A DNA stretch of 25,057 nt from DATDUW01 sp035290185 (GTDB lineage: Bacteria; Patescibacteriota; Patescibacteriia; UBA9934; GWF2-40-263): assembly GCA_035290185.1 (NCBI GenBank), contig DATDUW010000043.1, positions 1 to 25,057 on the forward strand, given 5' to 3'. Of the stretch, positions 6,304-14,213 are shown piece by piece. The first letter of the stretch is position 1. The number at the start of each line of letters is the position of its first letter. The translations under genes were made by a program, and so were the position numbers. The notes under the pieces were generated by a model. It made no database searches, was not told where the DNA came from, and saw nothing but the letters and a program-made list of their open reading frames with translations.

Positions 6304-7926
6304 TTATTCCCTCTTTGCCGCGGCCGCGATGAAAGCCGAAAAAAGTGGATGCGGTGCCAGGGGGGAGGATTGAAATTCCGGATGAAATTGGACACCGACG
6401 AAAAACGGATGATTTTTGAGTTCGATAATTTCAACTAAATGGCCGTCCGGAGAGGTTCCGGCAAAGATGAAACCTTTTTCCACAAAGAGCTCACGGTAGT
6501 CATTGTTAAACTCATAACGGTGGCGGTGGCGTTCGGAAATAAGGTCTTTGTGGTAGGCCTTTCGGCTGATCGTTCCCGGCGCGACTTTACAATCCCAGGA
6601 TCCCAAACGCATACTTGCTCCGTACTCTCGATTCAGCATCTTTTTCTCCTGATCCGGCATGACATGAATCAGGGGATGCGGTGTTTTTGGATCGATTTCG
6701 GTCGTGTGAGCTCCGGAAAGGCCACAAACATTCCTAGCGAATTCGACACAGGCGAGCTGCATGCCGTAGCAAAGACCCAGATAGGGCATTTTAGTTTCCC
6801 GCGCGTAACGGATAGCCTCAATGATTCCGTCGACTCCCCGCCCTCCGAATCCGCCAGGCACCACCATGCCGTCAAATCCTTTCAGCATCTCCGGCGCCCC
6901 TTTTTTCTCTACTTCGGCAGAGTCAACCCAAGAAAGAACGGGCGTACAATGCTTGCTCCAGGCCGCATGCTTAATGGCTTCAAGAACGGAGATATAGACA
7001 TCCGAAAGCATGAAATCGCCGGAAGTAAAATATTTGCCAACAACGGCTATTTTTACAGACGGAGAATCGGCTTGAATAGACACCTTCAATTTTTTCCACG
7101 GTTCCAGATGGCTTTGGCGTGCCTTAAGATGAAGTTTTTTTAATAACATATCTCCAAATTTTTGGGAATCCAAAAGGAGCGGAAGCTCATAGATGGATCC
7201 AACATTTGGATTGCTAATGACCTCCCTTTTTTCAATGTTGCAGAAAAGGGCGATTCTTTCTTTTCGTCGGTCGTCCATGGGATGTTCCGAACGTCCCACC
7301 ACAAAATCTGGTTGGATGCCCATGGAGTTCATCAACCGTACAGACTGCTGAACTGGTTTGGTTTTCATTTCTCCCAAGTGTCCAGGTGTTGGCAGATAGG
7401 CCACGTGCACATGGGCAACGTTGTGAGGCTCTCGAAGTTTGAGAATACGAGCAGCCTCAAAAAAGATGCCGTTCTGGTATTCTCCAACCGTGCCACCTAG
7501 TTCCACAATGACCACATCCGCACCCCTTCCAGCCAACTTAAAACGACGGATAATTTCATCGGTAAGGTGTGGGATAGCTTCAACATCTTCCCCTTCGTAT
7601 TCGAAAGCCCGCTCTTTGCGTAGCACCTCCATGTAAACCTGACCGGTTGTGAGATAATTAACGCGAGAAAGGGAACGATTGAGAAATCGTTCGTAATTAC
7701 CAAGATCCTGATCAGTTTCGAGGCCATCTTGCGTCACGAAGACCTCTCCGTGTTCAAGAGGCCGAATGGTTCCCGCGTCAACATTCAAATACATGTCCAC
7801 TTTCATGGGTGAGATACGATATCCTTTGGATTCGAGGATGGCTGCCAGAGAAGCTGTCGTGATACCTTTCCCAAGGCCGGAAAGGACGCCGCCGGAAACG
7901 AAAACATATTTTGTTTTAACGGACAT
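6304..7926 (-). CDS. pyrG: CTP synthase
   Basis: A 540-residue, full-length enzyme converting UTP, ATP and glutamine to CTP, the last step of de novo pyrimidine nucleotide synthesis in the cytoplasm. The N-terminal synthase domain (1-270) opens with the P-loop SGGVLSGLGKG and carries HGEVFVTQDGLETDQDLGNY. The C-terminal class I glutaminase (291-540) has GGFGGRG (358-364), catalytic C386 in GLCYGMQ, and H515/E517 in HPEF. Several normally invariant positions differ: the segment usually KxDPYxNVDPGTMSP reads KVDMYLNVDAGTIRP (42-56), and the cysteine elbow has Tyr instead of Leu. Catalytic residues are intact, so it should be active. A TACAAT -10-like box lies upstream at 7972-7977. Its 3' end faces the kinase gene. 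Confidence 0.97.
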   Translation of the reverse strand: MSVKTKYVFVSGGVLSGLGKGITTASLAAILESKGYRISPMKVDMYLNVDAGTIRPLEHGEVFVTQDGLETDQDLGNYERFLNRSLSRVNYLTTGQVYMEVLRKERAFEYEGEDVEAIPHLTDEIIRRFKLAGRGADVVIVELGGTVGEYQNGIFFEAARILKLREPHNVAHVHVAYLPTPGHLGEMKTKPVQQSVRLMNSMGIQPDFVVGRSEHPMDDRRKERIALFCNIEKREVISNPNVGSIYELPLLLDSQKFGDMLLKKLHLKARQSHLEPWKKLKVSIQADSPSVKIAVVGKYFTSGDFMLSDVYISVLEAIKHAAWSKHCTPVLSWVDSAEVEKKGAPEMLKGFDGMVVPGGFGGRGVDGIIEAIRYARETKMPYLGLCYGMQLACVEFARNVCGLSGAHTTEIDPKTPHPLIHVMPDQEKKMLNREYGASMRLGSWDCKVAPGTISRKAYHKDLISERHRHRYEFNNDYRELFVEKGFIFAGTSPDGHLVEIIELKNHPFFVGVQFHPEFQSSPLAPHPLFSAFIAAAAKRE

Positions 7927-7971
7927 ACACGGGCGAGGATTGTTTTAATGAGATTTTTTCTTTCCGGCACG

Positions 7972-7977
7972 ATTGTA
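7972..7977 (-). promoter_or_regulatory. Possible -10 box of pyrG
   Basis: TACAAT on the minus strand matches the sigma-70 -10 box at five of six positions and lies 46 bp upstream of the pyrG ATG, in the 97-bp gap after ftsX. A TTTTCG at 17-bp spacing is a weak -35. No SD sequence is seen before pyrG. Confidence 0.35.
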
Positions 7978-8023
7978 GCTCACTTTCGTCAATTCGAAAA
8001 CTTTGAAACTCTTTTAAACTCCT

Positions 8024-8935
8024 CTACACTCTCAAATGCCTGCGCATAGCAAAGGCCGCGGAAAGGACACTTACAAGGGCGAGACCAACAAATTCCAACC
8101 CAAAAATTGTCCAACCGTTTTCCAGAAAATAGGGTAGAATTTTCGCGGGCGTTGAAGCAAAAAAAAGATCTAATTTTGGCTGAAGCAAAAGAAGCACTGG
8201 AAAAACAACGGCGGCGGCCAGAACCGTAGCAACAGCGCTTAACAAAACGGCTTCGATGAAATAAGGCGCGCGGATGAACCATCCCGCAGCGCCGACCAGC
8301 CGCATAACAGCAATTTCTTCCCGATGGATAAAAATGGCAATCCTCACCGTGTTGAAGATAATCAGGATCGAGATAAGAAGAAACAGACCAGAAAGGCCGA
8401 GACCGAACGCCCGCGCCCGATCCGTCGTCTGTGACAACCGCTCAAGGACCGGCCCGTAATCCGCCATATCGGTTTCCCGAATAAACGGACGAAATTGCGG
8501 ATGGTCCGCAGCTTCGCGCAGGAAGGCAAAATCCGAAGCGGACCGTGTCCGCACGACCAGGGCATAGCCGAACGGATTGGTTTCCAACATGCGAACGGAA
8601 GCAAGCACCGTATCATCCTTCTCATGTCGCTCTTCAAAACGCTCCAGTGCCTCTTCCGGCGTCACAATTTCCACATTTCGCACCTGAGGGAGGCCGCGCA
8701 GATACCCGGCTGCCTGCTGAACCGTCTCTTCGGGGACACCTGTCTGAAAATAGAGCGAAACATCCACGCGCTCCTCAATAGAACGCGTGACAGATTGGGC
8801 AGCGGCGGACAAAGCCAGAATGGCATTGATGGTCAAAAGCGTAAGGGCCAACAGACTCACAGTAATGAGGGCCAACCAAAAACTCCTTCCCACATGCTGG
8901 AAAGCAAAACGAACGACACGCAAGAGCGTTATCAT
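8024..8935 (-). CDS. ftsX: Cell-division ABC permease FtsX
   Basis: A 303-residue integral membrane protein with the FtsX layout: a cytoplasmic N-terminus, a first membrane helix at about 21-45, an extracytoplasmic domain at 50-170 (VDVSLYFQTGVPEE, AADHPQFRPF), then helices at about 178-203, 226-252 and 278-297. FtsX pairs with the FtsE ATPase to activate peptidoglycan hydrolases or their regulators at the division site. The segment IHREEIAVMRLVGA (203-216) is the conserved cytoplasmic loop of this permease class. The ATG overlaps the ftsE stop by 4 bp (ATGA), indicating translational coupling. A 97-bp gap to pyrG holds no clear terminator. Confidence 0.93.
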   Translation of the reverse strand: MITLLRVVRFAFQHVGRSFWLALITVSLLALTLLTINAILALSAAAQSVTRSIEERVDVSLYFQTGVPEETVQQAAGYLRGLPQVRNVEIVTPEEALERFEERHEKDDTVLASVRMLETNPFGYALVVRTRSASDFAFLREAADHPQFRPFIRETDMADYGPVLERLSQTTDRARAFGLGLSGLFLLISILIIFNTVRIAIFIHREEIAVMRLVGAAGWFIRAPYFIEAVLLSAVATVLAAAVVFPVLLLLQPKLDLFFASTPAKILPYFLENGWTIFGLEFVGLALVSVLSAAFAMRRHLRV

Positions 8936-9612
8936 AGACGGTAGCGTCCCTCTTCCTCATCGGAAACGACCTCTCCATGATCCAAGGTAACTACGCGCTT
9001 ACGCAGCGCGTTGACAACGTCACGATTGTGGGTAACCAGCACAATGGTCGTCCCAAAAAGATTTATTTTTTTCAGAAGATGGATGATTTCCTGTGTGTGA
9101 ATCGCATCAAGGTTCCCCGTGGGCTCATCAGCAACAATCATTTTGGGGCGGTGGGCAAGCGCCCGCGCGATCGCAACCCGCTGCTGTTCACCCCCGGAAA
9201 GCTGGCGTGGATACCGATCGGCCTTTTCCGCCAAATTGACGATGTTTAAAACTTGGGGAACCACCTCTTTCAAACGCCGCATGCCCACGCCCGCAACCTG
9301 AAGAGCGAACGCCACATTCTCAGCAACCGTTTTGCGCGGTAACAGCTTAAAATCTTGAAATACGACGCCGATCTGCCTGCGCAAAAGCGGAATTTCCCAG
9401 GAACGGATACACCCCACGTCCCAGCCGCCAATGATAACCTCCCCTTTTGTTGGACGCAGCTCAGCAAATAAAAGTTTAGCCAGGGTGCTCTTCCCTGTGC
9501 CACTCTGTCCAACAATCGACACGAACTCACCCGGCCGGATGTGCAGGCTGACGTTTTTAAGGGCAACCGTGCCAGACGGATAAATTTTTGAAACGTTGCG
9601 AAGGCGAATCAT
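8932..9612 (-). CDS. ftsE: Cell-division ABC ATPase FtsE
   Basis: A 226-residue ABC ATPase, the typical FtsE length. Walker A is GQSGTGKST (35-43), the Q-loop VVFQDFKLLP (83-92), the signature LSGGEQQRVAIARA (138-151), Walker B MIVADEPTGNLD (158-169) and the switch histidine in LVTHN. The run FQDFKLLP is characteristic of FtsE rather than LolD. It energises FtsX at the septum. The start at 9612 (MIRLRNVSKIYPSG) matches the family N-terminus; an ATG at 9660 would add 16 non-conserved residues. ftsE and ftsX form a two-gene operon, divergent from tRNA-Gly. Confidence 0.95.
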   Translation of the reverse strand: MIRLRNVSKIYPSGTVALKNVSLHIRPGEFVSIVGQSGTGKSTLAKLLFAELRPTKGEVIIGGWDVGCIRSWEIPLLRRQIGVVFQDFKLLPRKTVAENVAFALQVAGVGMRRLKEVVPQVLNIVNLAEKADRYPRQLSGGEQQRVAIARALAHRPKMIVADEPTGNLDAIHTQEIIHLLKKINLFGTTIVLVTHNRDVVNALRKRVVTLDHGEVVSDEEEGRYRL

Positions 9613-9667
9613 GTAGGAAGAAGACAGAGTCTGGTCGTGTGCCAGTCCATGAGAGAACAAAATGGAC

Positions 9668-9697
9668 TTGTCATAGACACAAATTCTCTTCTATACT
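9668..9697 (+). promoter_or_regulatory. Sigma-70-type promoter for tRNA-Gly
   Basis: The -35 TTGTCA (9668-9673) and -10 TATACT (9692-9697) each match consensus at five of six positions with an 18-bp spacer. They point towards tRNA-Gly, whose 5' end is 71 bp beyond the -10. Confidence 0.7.
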
Positions 9698-9768
9698 ACT
9701 CTTCGAACGTTGAAGCGACAAGGAATACTGTGGAACGAAAAGGGGCCGTATTTTTGCCACACATGCGG

Positions 9769-9842
9769 GCGGGATTAGTACAGTGGTAGTATGCTTGCTT
9801 CCCAAGCAAGAGATGCGAGTTCGATTCTCGTATCCCGCTCCA
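9769..9842 (+). tRNA. tRNA-Gly (anticodon CCC)
   Basis: The acceptor strand GCGGGAT (9769-9775) pairs with ATCCCGC (9832-9838). Discriminator T9839 is the usual base for bacterial tRNA-Gly, and CCA is encoded (9840-9842). The anticodon stem CTTGC/GCAAG encloses TTCCCAA, giving anticodon CCC. The T-loop TTCGATT is intact. A promoter lies upstream and a terminator directly downstream, making a single-gene unit. Confidence 0.96.
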
Positions 9843-9843
9843 G

Positions 9844-9873
9844 AAAAAAACGACTGTTCCCAGTCGTTTTTTT
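9844..9873. terminator. Terminator after tRNA-Gly, usable on both strands
   Basis: CGACTG (9851-9856) pairs with CAGTCG (9861-9866) around a TTCC loop, flanked by seven A on the left and seven T on the right. The A and T runs extend the stem and provide an oligo-T tail on either strand. It abuts the stop codon of the leftward toxin gene, so it can also end the toxin-antitoxin transcript. Confidence 0.88.
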
Positions 9874-10113
9874 CTACCTATACGTTCTCTCATTCCTCCG
9901 ATGAACACCCTCGATGACGATAAAATTTTTTTTCTTATCCACAGAAAAAAGGATGCGAAAATTCCCAACTCGTACCCGATACATTGAAGAACCAACTATT
10001 TTTTTTACAGACCATCCAGACAGATTTCCTTGACGCAACGTCTCCATGGCTTTCAAAAGCCGTTCGCGATCTTTCCGATTTAGTCGACGTAAAAGTTTTT
10101 CCACCTCTTCCAT
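9874..10113 (-). CDS. RelE/ParE-type toxin of a toxin-antitoxin pair
   Basis: A 79-residue basic protein with the compact RelE/ParE fold pattern: two N-terminal helices (EEVEKLLRRLNRKDRERLLKA region) followed by strands in WSVKKIVGSS, MYRVRVGNFRILFSV and FIVIEGVHRR. The YRVRVGNFRILF segment is the family hallmark. RelE members cleave mRNA on ribosomes and ParE members poison gyrase; the sequence alone does not decide which. The start at 10113 lies 7 bp after the antitoxin stop. The longer upstream frame only overlaps the antitoxin gene and is rejected. Placement second in the operon, after the antitoxin, is the usual order. Confidence 0.85.
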   Translation of the reverse strand: MEEVEKLLRRLNRKDRERLLKAMETLRQGNLSGWSVKKIVGSSMYRVRVGNFRILFSVDKKKNFIVIEGVHRRNERTYR

Positions 10114-10120
10114 AAGATGT

Positions 10121-10363
10121 CTACAAGGTTTTTCTGAGGAGATCAATAAAATTATCAAGAGGTATCCCCTTGCCTTTCGCATGGATTTTCGCATCAAACA
10201 CCGTTTCCCAATTTTCATCTTCTAAAGCCCCAACATCTAAAGGGGTAATCAGGAGACTCCCCTCCTGAACTTTAAGCAGATATTGATTCGTTTCGACATT
10301 TTTTCGCCAAGCTGCTGGTAGGGTAATTTGACCCTTGCTGGTTGCCCTAATAATAGATTTCAT
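10121..10363 (-). CDS. AbrB/SpoVT-type antitoxin
   Basis: An 80-residue protein whose N-terminus (MKSIIRATSKGQITLPAAWRK) is the swapped-hairpin AbrB DNA-binding motif, with the signature SKGQITLP (9-16). The acidic C-terminal half (residues 43-80) should wrap and neutralise the toxin encoded 7 bp downstream. AbrB-type antitoxins usually repress their own operon. Here a near-perfect palindrome (10365-10387) lies directly before the start codon, between it and a consensus promoter. There is almost no room for an SD sequence, so the message probably has a very short leader. Confidence 0.88.
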   Translation of the reverse strand: MKSIIRATSKGQITLPAAWRKNVETNQYLLKVQEGSLLITPLDVGALEDENWETVFDAKIHAKGKGIPLDNFIDLLRKTL

Positions 10364-10364
10364 A

Positions 10365-10387
10365 GAATGTAGGAATTCCTTACATTC
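10365..10387. promoter_or_regulatory. Palindromic operator of the toxin-antitoxin operon
   Basis: Arms GAATGTA (10365-10371) and TACATTC (10381-10387) flank the self-complementary core GGAATTCC, with one extra T breaking perfect symmetry. It starts 2 bp downstream of the -10 box and ends 1 bp before the antitoxin ATG, so a bound repressor would cover the transcription start. Confidence 0.75.
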
Positions 10388-10389
10388 TT

Positions 10390-10418
10390 ACTTTAAGAAG
10401 GAGAGGATTCTTTGTCAA
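10390..10418 (-). promoter_or_regulatory. Promoter of the toxin-antitoxin operon
   Basis: On the minus strand a perfect TTGACA -35 (10413-10418), a 17-bp spacer and TAAAGT (10390-10395; four of six matches) form a good sigma-70-type promoter. Transcription should begin inside the palindrome, giving a leader of roughly 15-20 nt. Confidence 0.75.
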
Positions 10419-10455
10419 ATTTTTGTTGGAACGAAATTTATCCTTCATAAGAAGC

Positions 10456-11337
10456 CTATGAGATCCCAAAAAATCGTTTCGCGTTTTCGGAGGTAATTTC
10501 TGCGATTTCTTCTGTTGTCATTCCTTTCAACTCCGCAATTTTGGCAGCCACATGGACGACATGACGCGGCTCATTGCGCTGTCCACGCACGGGAACGGGC
10601 GCAAGGTATGGCGCATCGGTCTCAACCAGGATTGATTCAAGCGGCAATGCTTGAATCACTTTTTGAATGGGAGAAATCTCCCCTTCCCCCTTGCGTGGTG
10701 GGAACGTCATAATCCCGGTAAAAGAAAGGAGAAATCCGATTCCCAAATAGGCTTCCGCTTCCTCAAGGGTTCCGGTAAAACAGTGAATCACCCCGCGGCG
10801 CTGGAGCTTCCCTGCCTCAACATATTCCTTCAAAAGCTCGTATTGTTCCACGTGGGCGTTACGACTATGAATAACAAGCGGAAGATTCAATACATCCGCA
10901 AGGTCCATCTGGCCGCGCAACGCCGCTTCTTGGTGCGAGACAACTTCTTCCTTTGTGAGCTGCTCTGGTAAATGGTAAAGATCAAATCCGCATTCCCCGA
11001 TCGCGACAACCTTTGGGCTTTGGGCGAGTGTTCGATAAAAATCCGCATCAAAAACCTCGCAGCGCGTCTTAATCGGCCCTCCAGGTCCGTTCGTCTCCTC
11101 TTCGTTCTCGTCCACGAATTCCTGCTCGCAGGTATGACTCGGGTGCAACCCGATACAAGCCCATACTCCGTCATAGGCCTCAGCCGTTTCCACCGCAGCC
11201 TTGCTCGTGGAACTCTGTGTCCCAACCGCGATCATGTGGATGCCCTCAGCCAGACTGCGACGAATGACATCATCCCTGTCTTCGCGATAGGCGCGGAATT
11301 GGACGTGACAATGGGAATCAATGAGAAAAAATGACAT
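10456..11337 (-). CDS. tatD: TatD-family metal-dependent DNase
   Basis: A 293-residue amidohydrolase-fold nuclease. Metal ligands are visible as H9 and H11 (DSHCHVQF), E115 (IGECGFDLY), H157 (LVIHSRN), H185 (VIHCFTGT) and D241 (VETDAPYLAP). Bacterial TatD proteins act as 3'-5' exonucleases or endonucleases in DNA repair and turnover. The protein is slightly longer than the usual 255-265 residues. The surplus is an acidic, Gly/Pro-rich insert at about 71-99 (EFVDENEEETNGPGG), between the GLHP strand and the helix before the GECG motif. The gene starts 3 bp after the M3 peptidase stop, so the two are almost certainly co-transcribed. No strong terminator follows. Confidence 0.93.
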   Translation of the reverse strand: MSFFLIDSHCHVQFRAYREDRDDVIRRSLAEGIHMIAVGTQSSTSKAAVETAEAYDGVWACIGLHPSHTCEQEFVDENEEETNGPGGPIKTRCEVFDADFYRTLAQSPKVVAIGECGFDLYHLPEQLTKEEVVSHQEAALRGQMDLADVLNLPLVIHSRNAHVEQYELLKEYVEAGKLQRRGVIHCFTGTLEEAEAYLGIGFLLSFTGIMTFPPRKGEGEISPIQKVIQALPLESILVETDAPYLAPVPVRGQRNEPRHVVHVAAKIAELKGMTTEEIAEITSENAKRFFGIS

Positions 11338-11340
11338 GTT

Positions 11341-13455
11341 TCAGGATTTTTTTGACGTAGTTTTAACTTTTCCCAGACCAGCCCGTTTCAACAGAGCATG
11401 CGGATCCGGATCCCGACCCACAAAATCGCGAAACAGATTCTGCGGCGGTTCGACATTTCCTTTCGAAAGAATTTTTTCGCGAAATTCCCTGCCAACGGAT
11501 GGATTCAGAATGCCCTCTTTTTCAAATTTCGTAAACGCGTCTGCCTCAAGCATTTCCGCCCACTTATAGGAATAATAGGCAGCGGCATACCCGACCGGAT
11601 CGCCGAAGATATGGGTGAATTGGCTGATGATGCTCGGAATGGGTGTCTTGGTTCTTGGAACATAGTCACGCAGGCGATCCCGAAGTGCCACATCCAAATC
11701 CGAAAGATTTGTGCGCAACAATCCGTCCCGATGGAGTTCTAAATCCGTTTTTGCAAAAAGGAGCTGACGCATGGTTCCTGTGGCTTCCCGATACGTTCGG
11801 GAAGCCAACAAGGATTCGAGAAGCCCGGATGGAAGAGGGTTACCCGTCTCAAAATGACGTGCAAACAGATCTAACGCTTCTGGTTTCCAACACCAATTTT
11901 CCAAAATCTGGGAAGGGAGCTCGACAAAATCCCATGCGACACTTGTTCCACTTAACGATTTGATCGAAACTTCTGCAAGAAGGTGATGAAGGAGGTGACC
12001 GAATTCATGAAAAATCGTGCGAACTTCCTGATGGTTGAGAAGAGCCGGTTTTCCATCCACAGCCGGCGACAGGTTGCCACAAACGAGCCCGACATGTGGC
12101 TCGAAGGATCCGTCCGGATAAGGCCCTCCGGTAAAAAGGTTGTCCATCCACGCGCCACTGCGTTTTGTCTCCCGCGGATGCCAATCCGTGTAAAACGATC
12201 CAAGGAGGCGTCCGTCCACAGCGTCCCATACCTCGAAAAATTTAACACCCGGATGCCAAACCTCAACCCTTTCATTGTTTTGCTGTTTTTCGGATCCGGA
12301 TCCGAGAACATGCGTCGGACGTTCGCAAAAACGAAGGGAATACAGCGTTTCCACTATCTGAAAAAGACCGCGCACCACGCTCTCCACGGAAAAATAAGGA
12401 CGGAGGGCTTCCTGGTCGAACGCACAGCATTCCTGCTGCATCTTTTCGGACCAATAAGCAAGCTCCCACGGTTCAAGCGGCCCGACGCGTTCGCCAGTCT
12501 TCCGGGCTTTATACACCTCCAGTTCTTTCGTTTCCTGCTCGAAGGCCTCTGAAAAAGAGGCGTGGAGACCGTCCACAAATACCTGTGCCCGTCGTCCATT
12601 TCCAACCATGCGACGATGCAAGACAAGATCCGAAAAATCTCCAAAGCCGAGACGTTCAGCTTTTTCCTGCCGAAGGGAAAGAATTTTTCCAAGGAGTTCC
12701 CTATTGTCCTGCGGCGCACAGCGACCAATGGCCTGAAGCGCTTCCCAGGCCTGCCGACGCAGATCGGCGTCGTCTGCATACCTCATGAGGGAAACATAAG
12801 AAGGTTCCTGCAACGTAAACCGCCAACCGTTCACCCCCTTTTTCTTTGCCGCTGCATGTGCCACCTCCCGGGCGCTTTCCGGAAGACCACCAAGCCGCTT
12901 TTCGTCCGTTATAACCAGCTCCCAAGCGTTTGTCGCATCCAAGACATTCTCGGAAAATTTCTGAGTCGTTAACGCAAGCTCCGCCTGGATGTACGCGAGC
13001 CGTTTTTTCCCTTCCGGAGACAGGTCTGCCCCGCTGTCACGAAAATCCTCGATGGTTTCTTCGACGAATCGCTTGTCTGCTCCTTTCAATGCCTTTGTTT
13101 CCGGCTTTTCCACAACCGTTTTCACTATACGCCACAATGATTCGTTGAAGAAAAGATTTGTGTAAAATTCCGTTATTTTTGGAAGCGTGGCGTGGTAAGC
13201 GGCACGAAGTTCCGGGGTATCACAGACATTTTTTAGATGTTCCACCTTCCGCCAAGCACAACCCAGACGTTCCGTCGCACGTTCAAAAGCCAAAAAAGCA
13301 CTCTCAAACGTCGCTTGGTCTGGATCCTGATTTACAACCGCAGAGACGTTACGTTGCGCTTCTTCCAAAGCCAACGAAATATCCGGTTCAACATGATCTG
13401 GCGTGAGCAGACTCCAACGAATGGGGAAAGAATGATCGAGGAAAGGATGGGGCAT
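11341..13455 (-). CDS. M3-family oligopeptidase (oligopeptidase A-like)
   Basis: A 704-residue zinc peptidase of the thimet-oligopeptidase family, at the family's usual length. The active site is HEFGH at 483-487 (TIFHEFGHLLHHLLAE), with E512 as the expected third zinc ligand in VELPSQILENW. Conserved C-terminal elements include YYSYKWAEMLEADAF. It lacks a signal peptide and should degrade short peptides in the cytoplasm, as PrlC/OpdA and Dcp do. The N-terminal helical domain (LTPDHVEPDISLALEEA) resembles oligopeptidase A more than PepF. No SD sequence precedes the ATG at 13455. The start lies 9 bp from the edge of a dispersed palindromic repeat, which must therefore carry or displace the promoter. 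TatD follows in the same operon. Confidence 0.93.
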   Translation of the reverse strand: MPHPFLDHSFPIRWSLLTPDHVEPDISLALEEAQRNVSAVVNQDPDQATFESAFLAFERATERLGCAWRKVEHLKNVCDTPELRAAYHATLPKITEFYTNLFFNESLWRIVKTVVEKPETKALKGADKRFVEETIEDFRDSGADLSPEGKKRLAYIQAELALTTQKFSENVLDATNAWELVITDEKRLGGLPESAREVAHAAAKKKGVNGWRFTLQEPSYVSLMRYADDADLRRQAWEALQAIGRCAPQDNRELLGKILSLRQEKAERLGFGDFSDLVLHRRMVGNGRRAQVFVDGLHASFSEAFEQETKELEVYKARKTGERVGPLEPWELAYWSEKMQQECCAFDQEALRPYFSVESVVRGLFQIVETLYSLRFCERPTHVLGSGSEKQQNNERVEVWHPGVKFFEVWDAVDGRLLGSFYTDWHPRETKRSGAWMDNLFTGGPYPDGSFEPHVGLVCGNLSPAVDGKPALLNHQEVRTIFHEFGHLLHHLLAEVSIKSLSGTSVAWDFVELPSQILENWCWKPEALDLFARHFETGNPLPSGLLESLLASRTYREATGTMRQLLFAKTDLELHRDGLLRTNLSDLDVALRDRLRDYVPRTKTPIPSIISQFTHIFGDPVGYAAAYYSYKWAEMLEADAFTKFEKEGILNPSVGREFREKILSKGNVEPPQNLFRDFVGRDPDPHALLKRAGLGKVKTTSKKS

Positions 13456-13464
13456 AAAAACGTA

Positions 13465-13573
13465 TTGTCATCCTGAGAAGTAAGTCCCTCTGTTACGACG
13501 AAGGATCTCTTTTTGTACGAAAGATTGCTTCCCAGCCTGTCTTACGAAGCTAAACGGCGGGTCGCAATGACAA
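13465..13573. repeat. Dispersed palindromic repeat (TCATTGCGA / GGATGACA type)
   Basis: The ends TTGTCAT (13465-13471) and ATGACAA (13567-13573) are perfect 7-bp inverted repeats. On the minus strand the element reads GTCATTGCGA at one end, GAAGCAATCTTT and GAGATCCTTCG inside, and CTCAGGATGACA at the other. This pattern closely resembles the short non-coding repeats with these words that recur across many environmental bacterial genomes; that comparison is from memory. It separates tag from the M3 peptidase gene and overlaps the last codons of tag. Confidence 0.75.
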
Positions 13574-14155
13574 GACTTGATACCGAAAACAATCCACGGT
13601 GTGATCATTTACCATCCCTGTTGCCTGCATGTGAGCGTAGCAGATGGTGGGCCCAAAAAATTTGAACCCGCGGCGTTTAAGGTCCGTACTAAACGCTTCT
13701 GCTTCTGGCGTCTTTGTGGGCAAGTCTTTGACTGTCTTTCGAGCGTAAACGATTGGCGCTCCGCTGACAAATGACCACGCGTAAGCATCGAACGTTACGA
13801 ACGCTTCCTGAATCTCTAAAAATCGCTTGGCGTTGTTGATCGCGGCCTCGATCTTGGCACGGTTGCGAATGATTCCCGCGTCTCCCATAAGTCGTTCCAC
13901 GTCGCTTGTTCCAAATTTTGCCACGCGTTCGGGATCGAACTGTGCAAACGCACACCGATAAGCTTCCCGTTTGCGCAGCACCGTTATCCAGCTCAATCCA
14001 GCTTGGGCGCTTTCCAAAACCAAAAATTCAAAAATTTTCCGATCGTCATGAACCGGCACACCCCATTCTTCATCGTGATACTTTTCGTAAAGCGCATTGC
14101 CGGGCGTGACCCAGGCGCAGCGATGAACCTCTTGTGATAACAATTCTGTCCGCAT
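13550..14155 (-). CDS. tag: DNA-3-methyladenine glycosylase I
   Basis: A 201-residue helix-hairpin-helix-like base-excision glycosylase that removes 3-methyladenine from alkylated DNA. Zinc ligands of the Tag family are present: C13 and H27 (HRCAWVTPGNALYEKYHDEEW) and H185 and C189 (VNDHTVDCF). Base-pocket residues include E48 in FLVLESAQAGLSW, corresponding to E. coli Glu38. The start at 14155 gives the family N-terminus; an ATG at 14224 would overlap murI. The final residues (about LSLRPAV) are encoded inside the end of a dispersed repeat, so the original stop has probably been replaced without harming the domain. It is divergent from murI. Confidence 0.93.
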   Translation of the reverse strand: MRTELLSQEVHRCAWVTPGNALYEKYHDEEWGVPVHDDRKIFEFLVLESAQAGLSWITVLRKREAYRCAFAQFDPERVAKFGTSDVERLMGDAGIIRNRAKIEAAINNAKRFLEIQEAFVTFDAYAWSFVSGAPIVYARKTVKDLPTKTPEAEAFSTDLKRRGFKFFGPTICYAHMQATGMVNDHTVDCFRYQVLSLRPAV

Positions 14156-14213
14156 AAAATGACCCTGCCAGCTTAACACTTGATTCCTAGGCGGAAAATA
14201 GGCATCCCTTCCT

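Noticed and set aside
6439..7143. Long rightward frame of 234 codons inside pyrG
   Set aside because: It is antisense to a complete, well-conserved CTP synthase and has no family resemblance.
8495..8944. Rightward frame of 149 codons inside ftsX
   Set aside because: It is antisense to ftsX, with basic low-complexity composition and no domain.
11983..12552. Rightward frame of 189 codons inside the M3 peptidase gene
   Set aside because: It is the antisense shadow of a conserved peptidase coding region.
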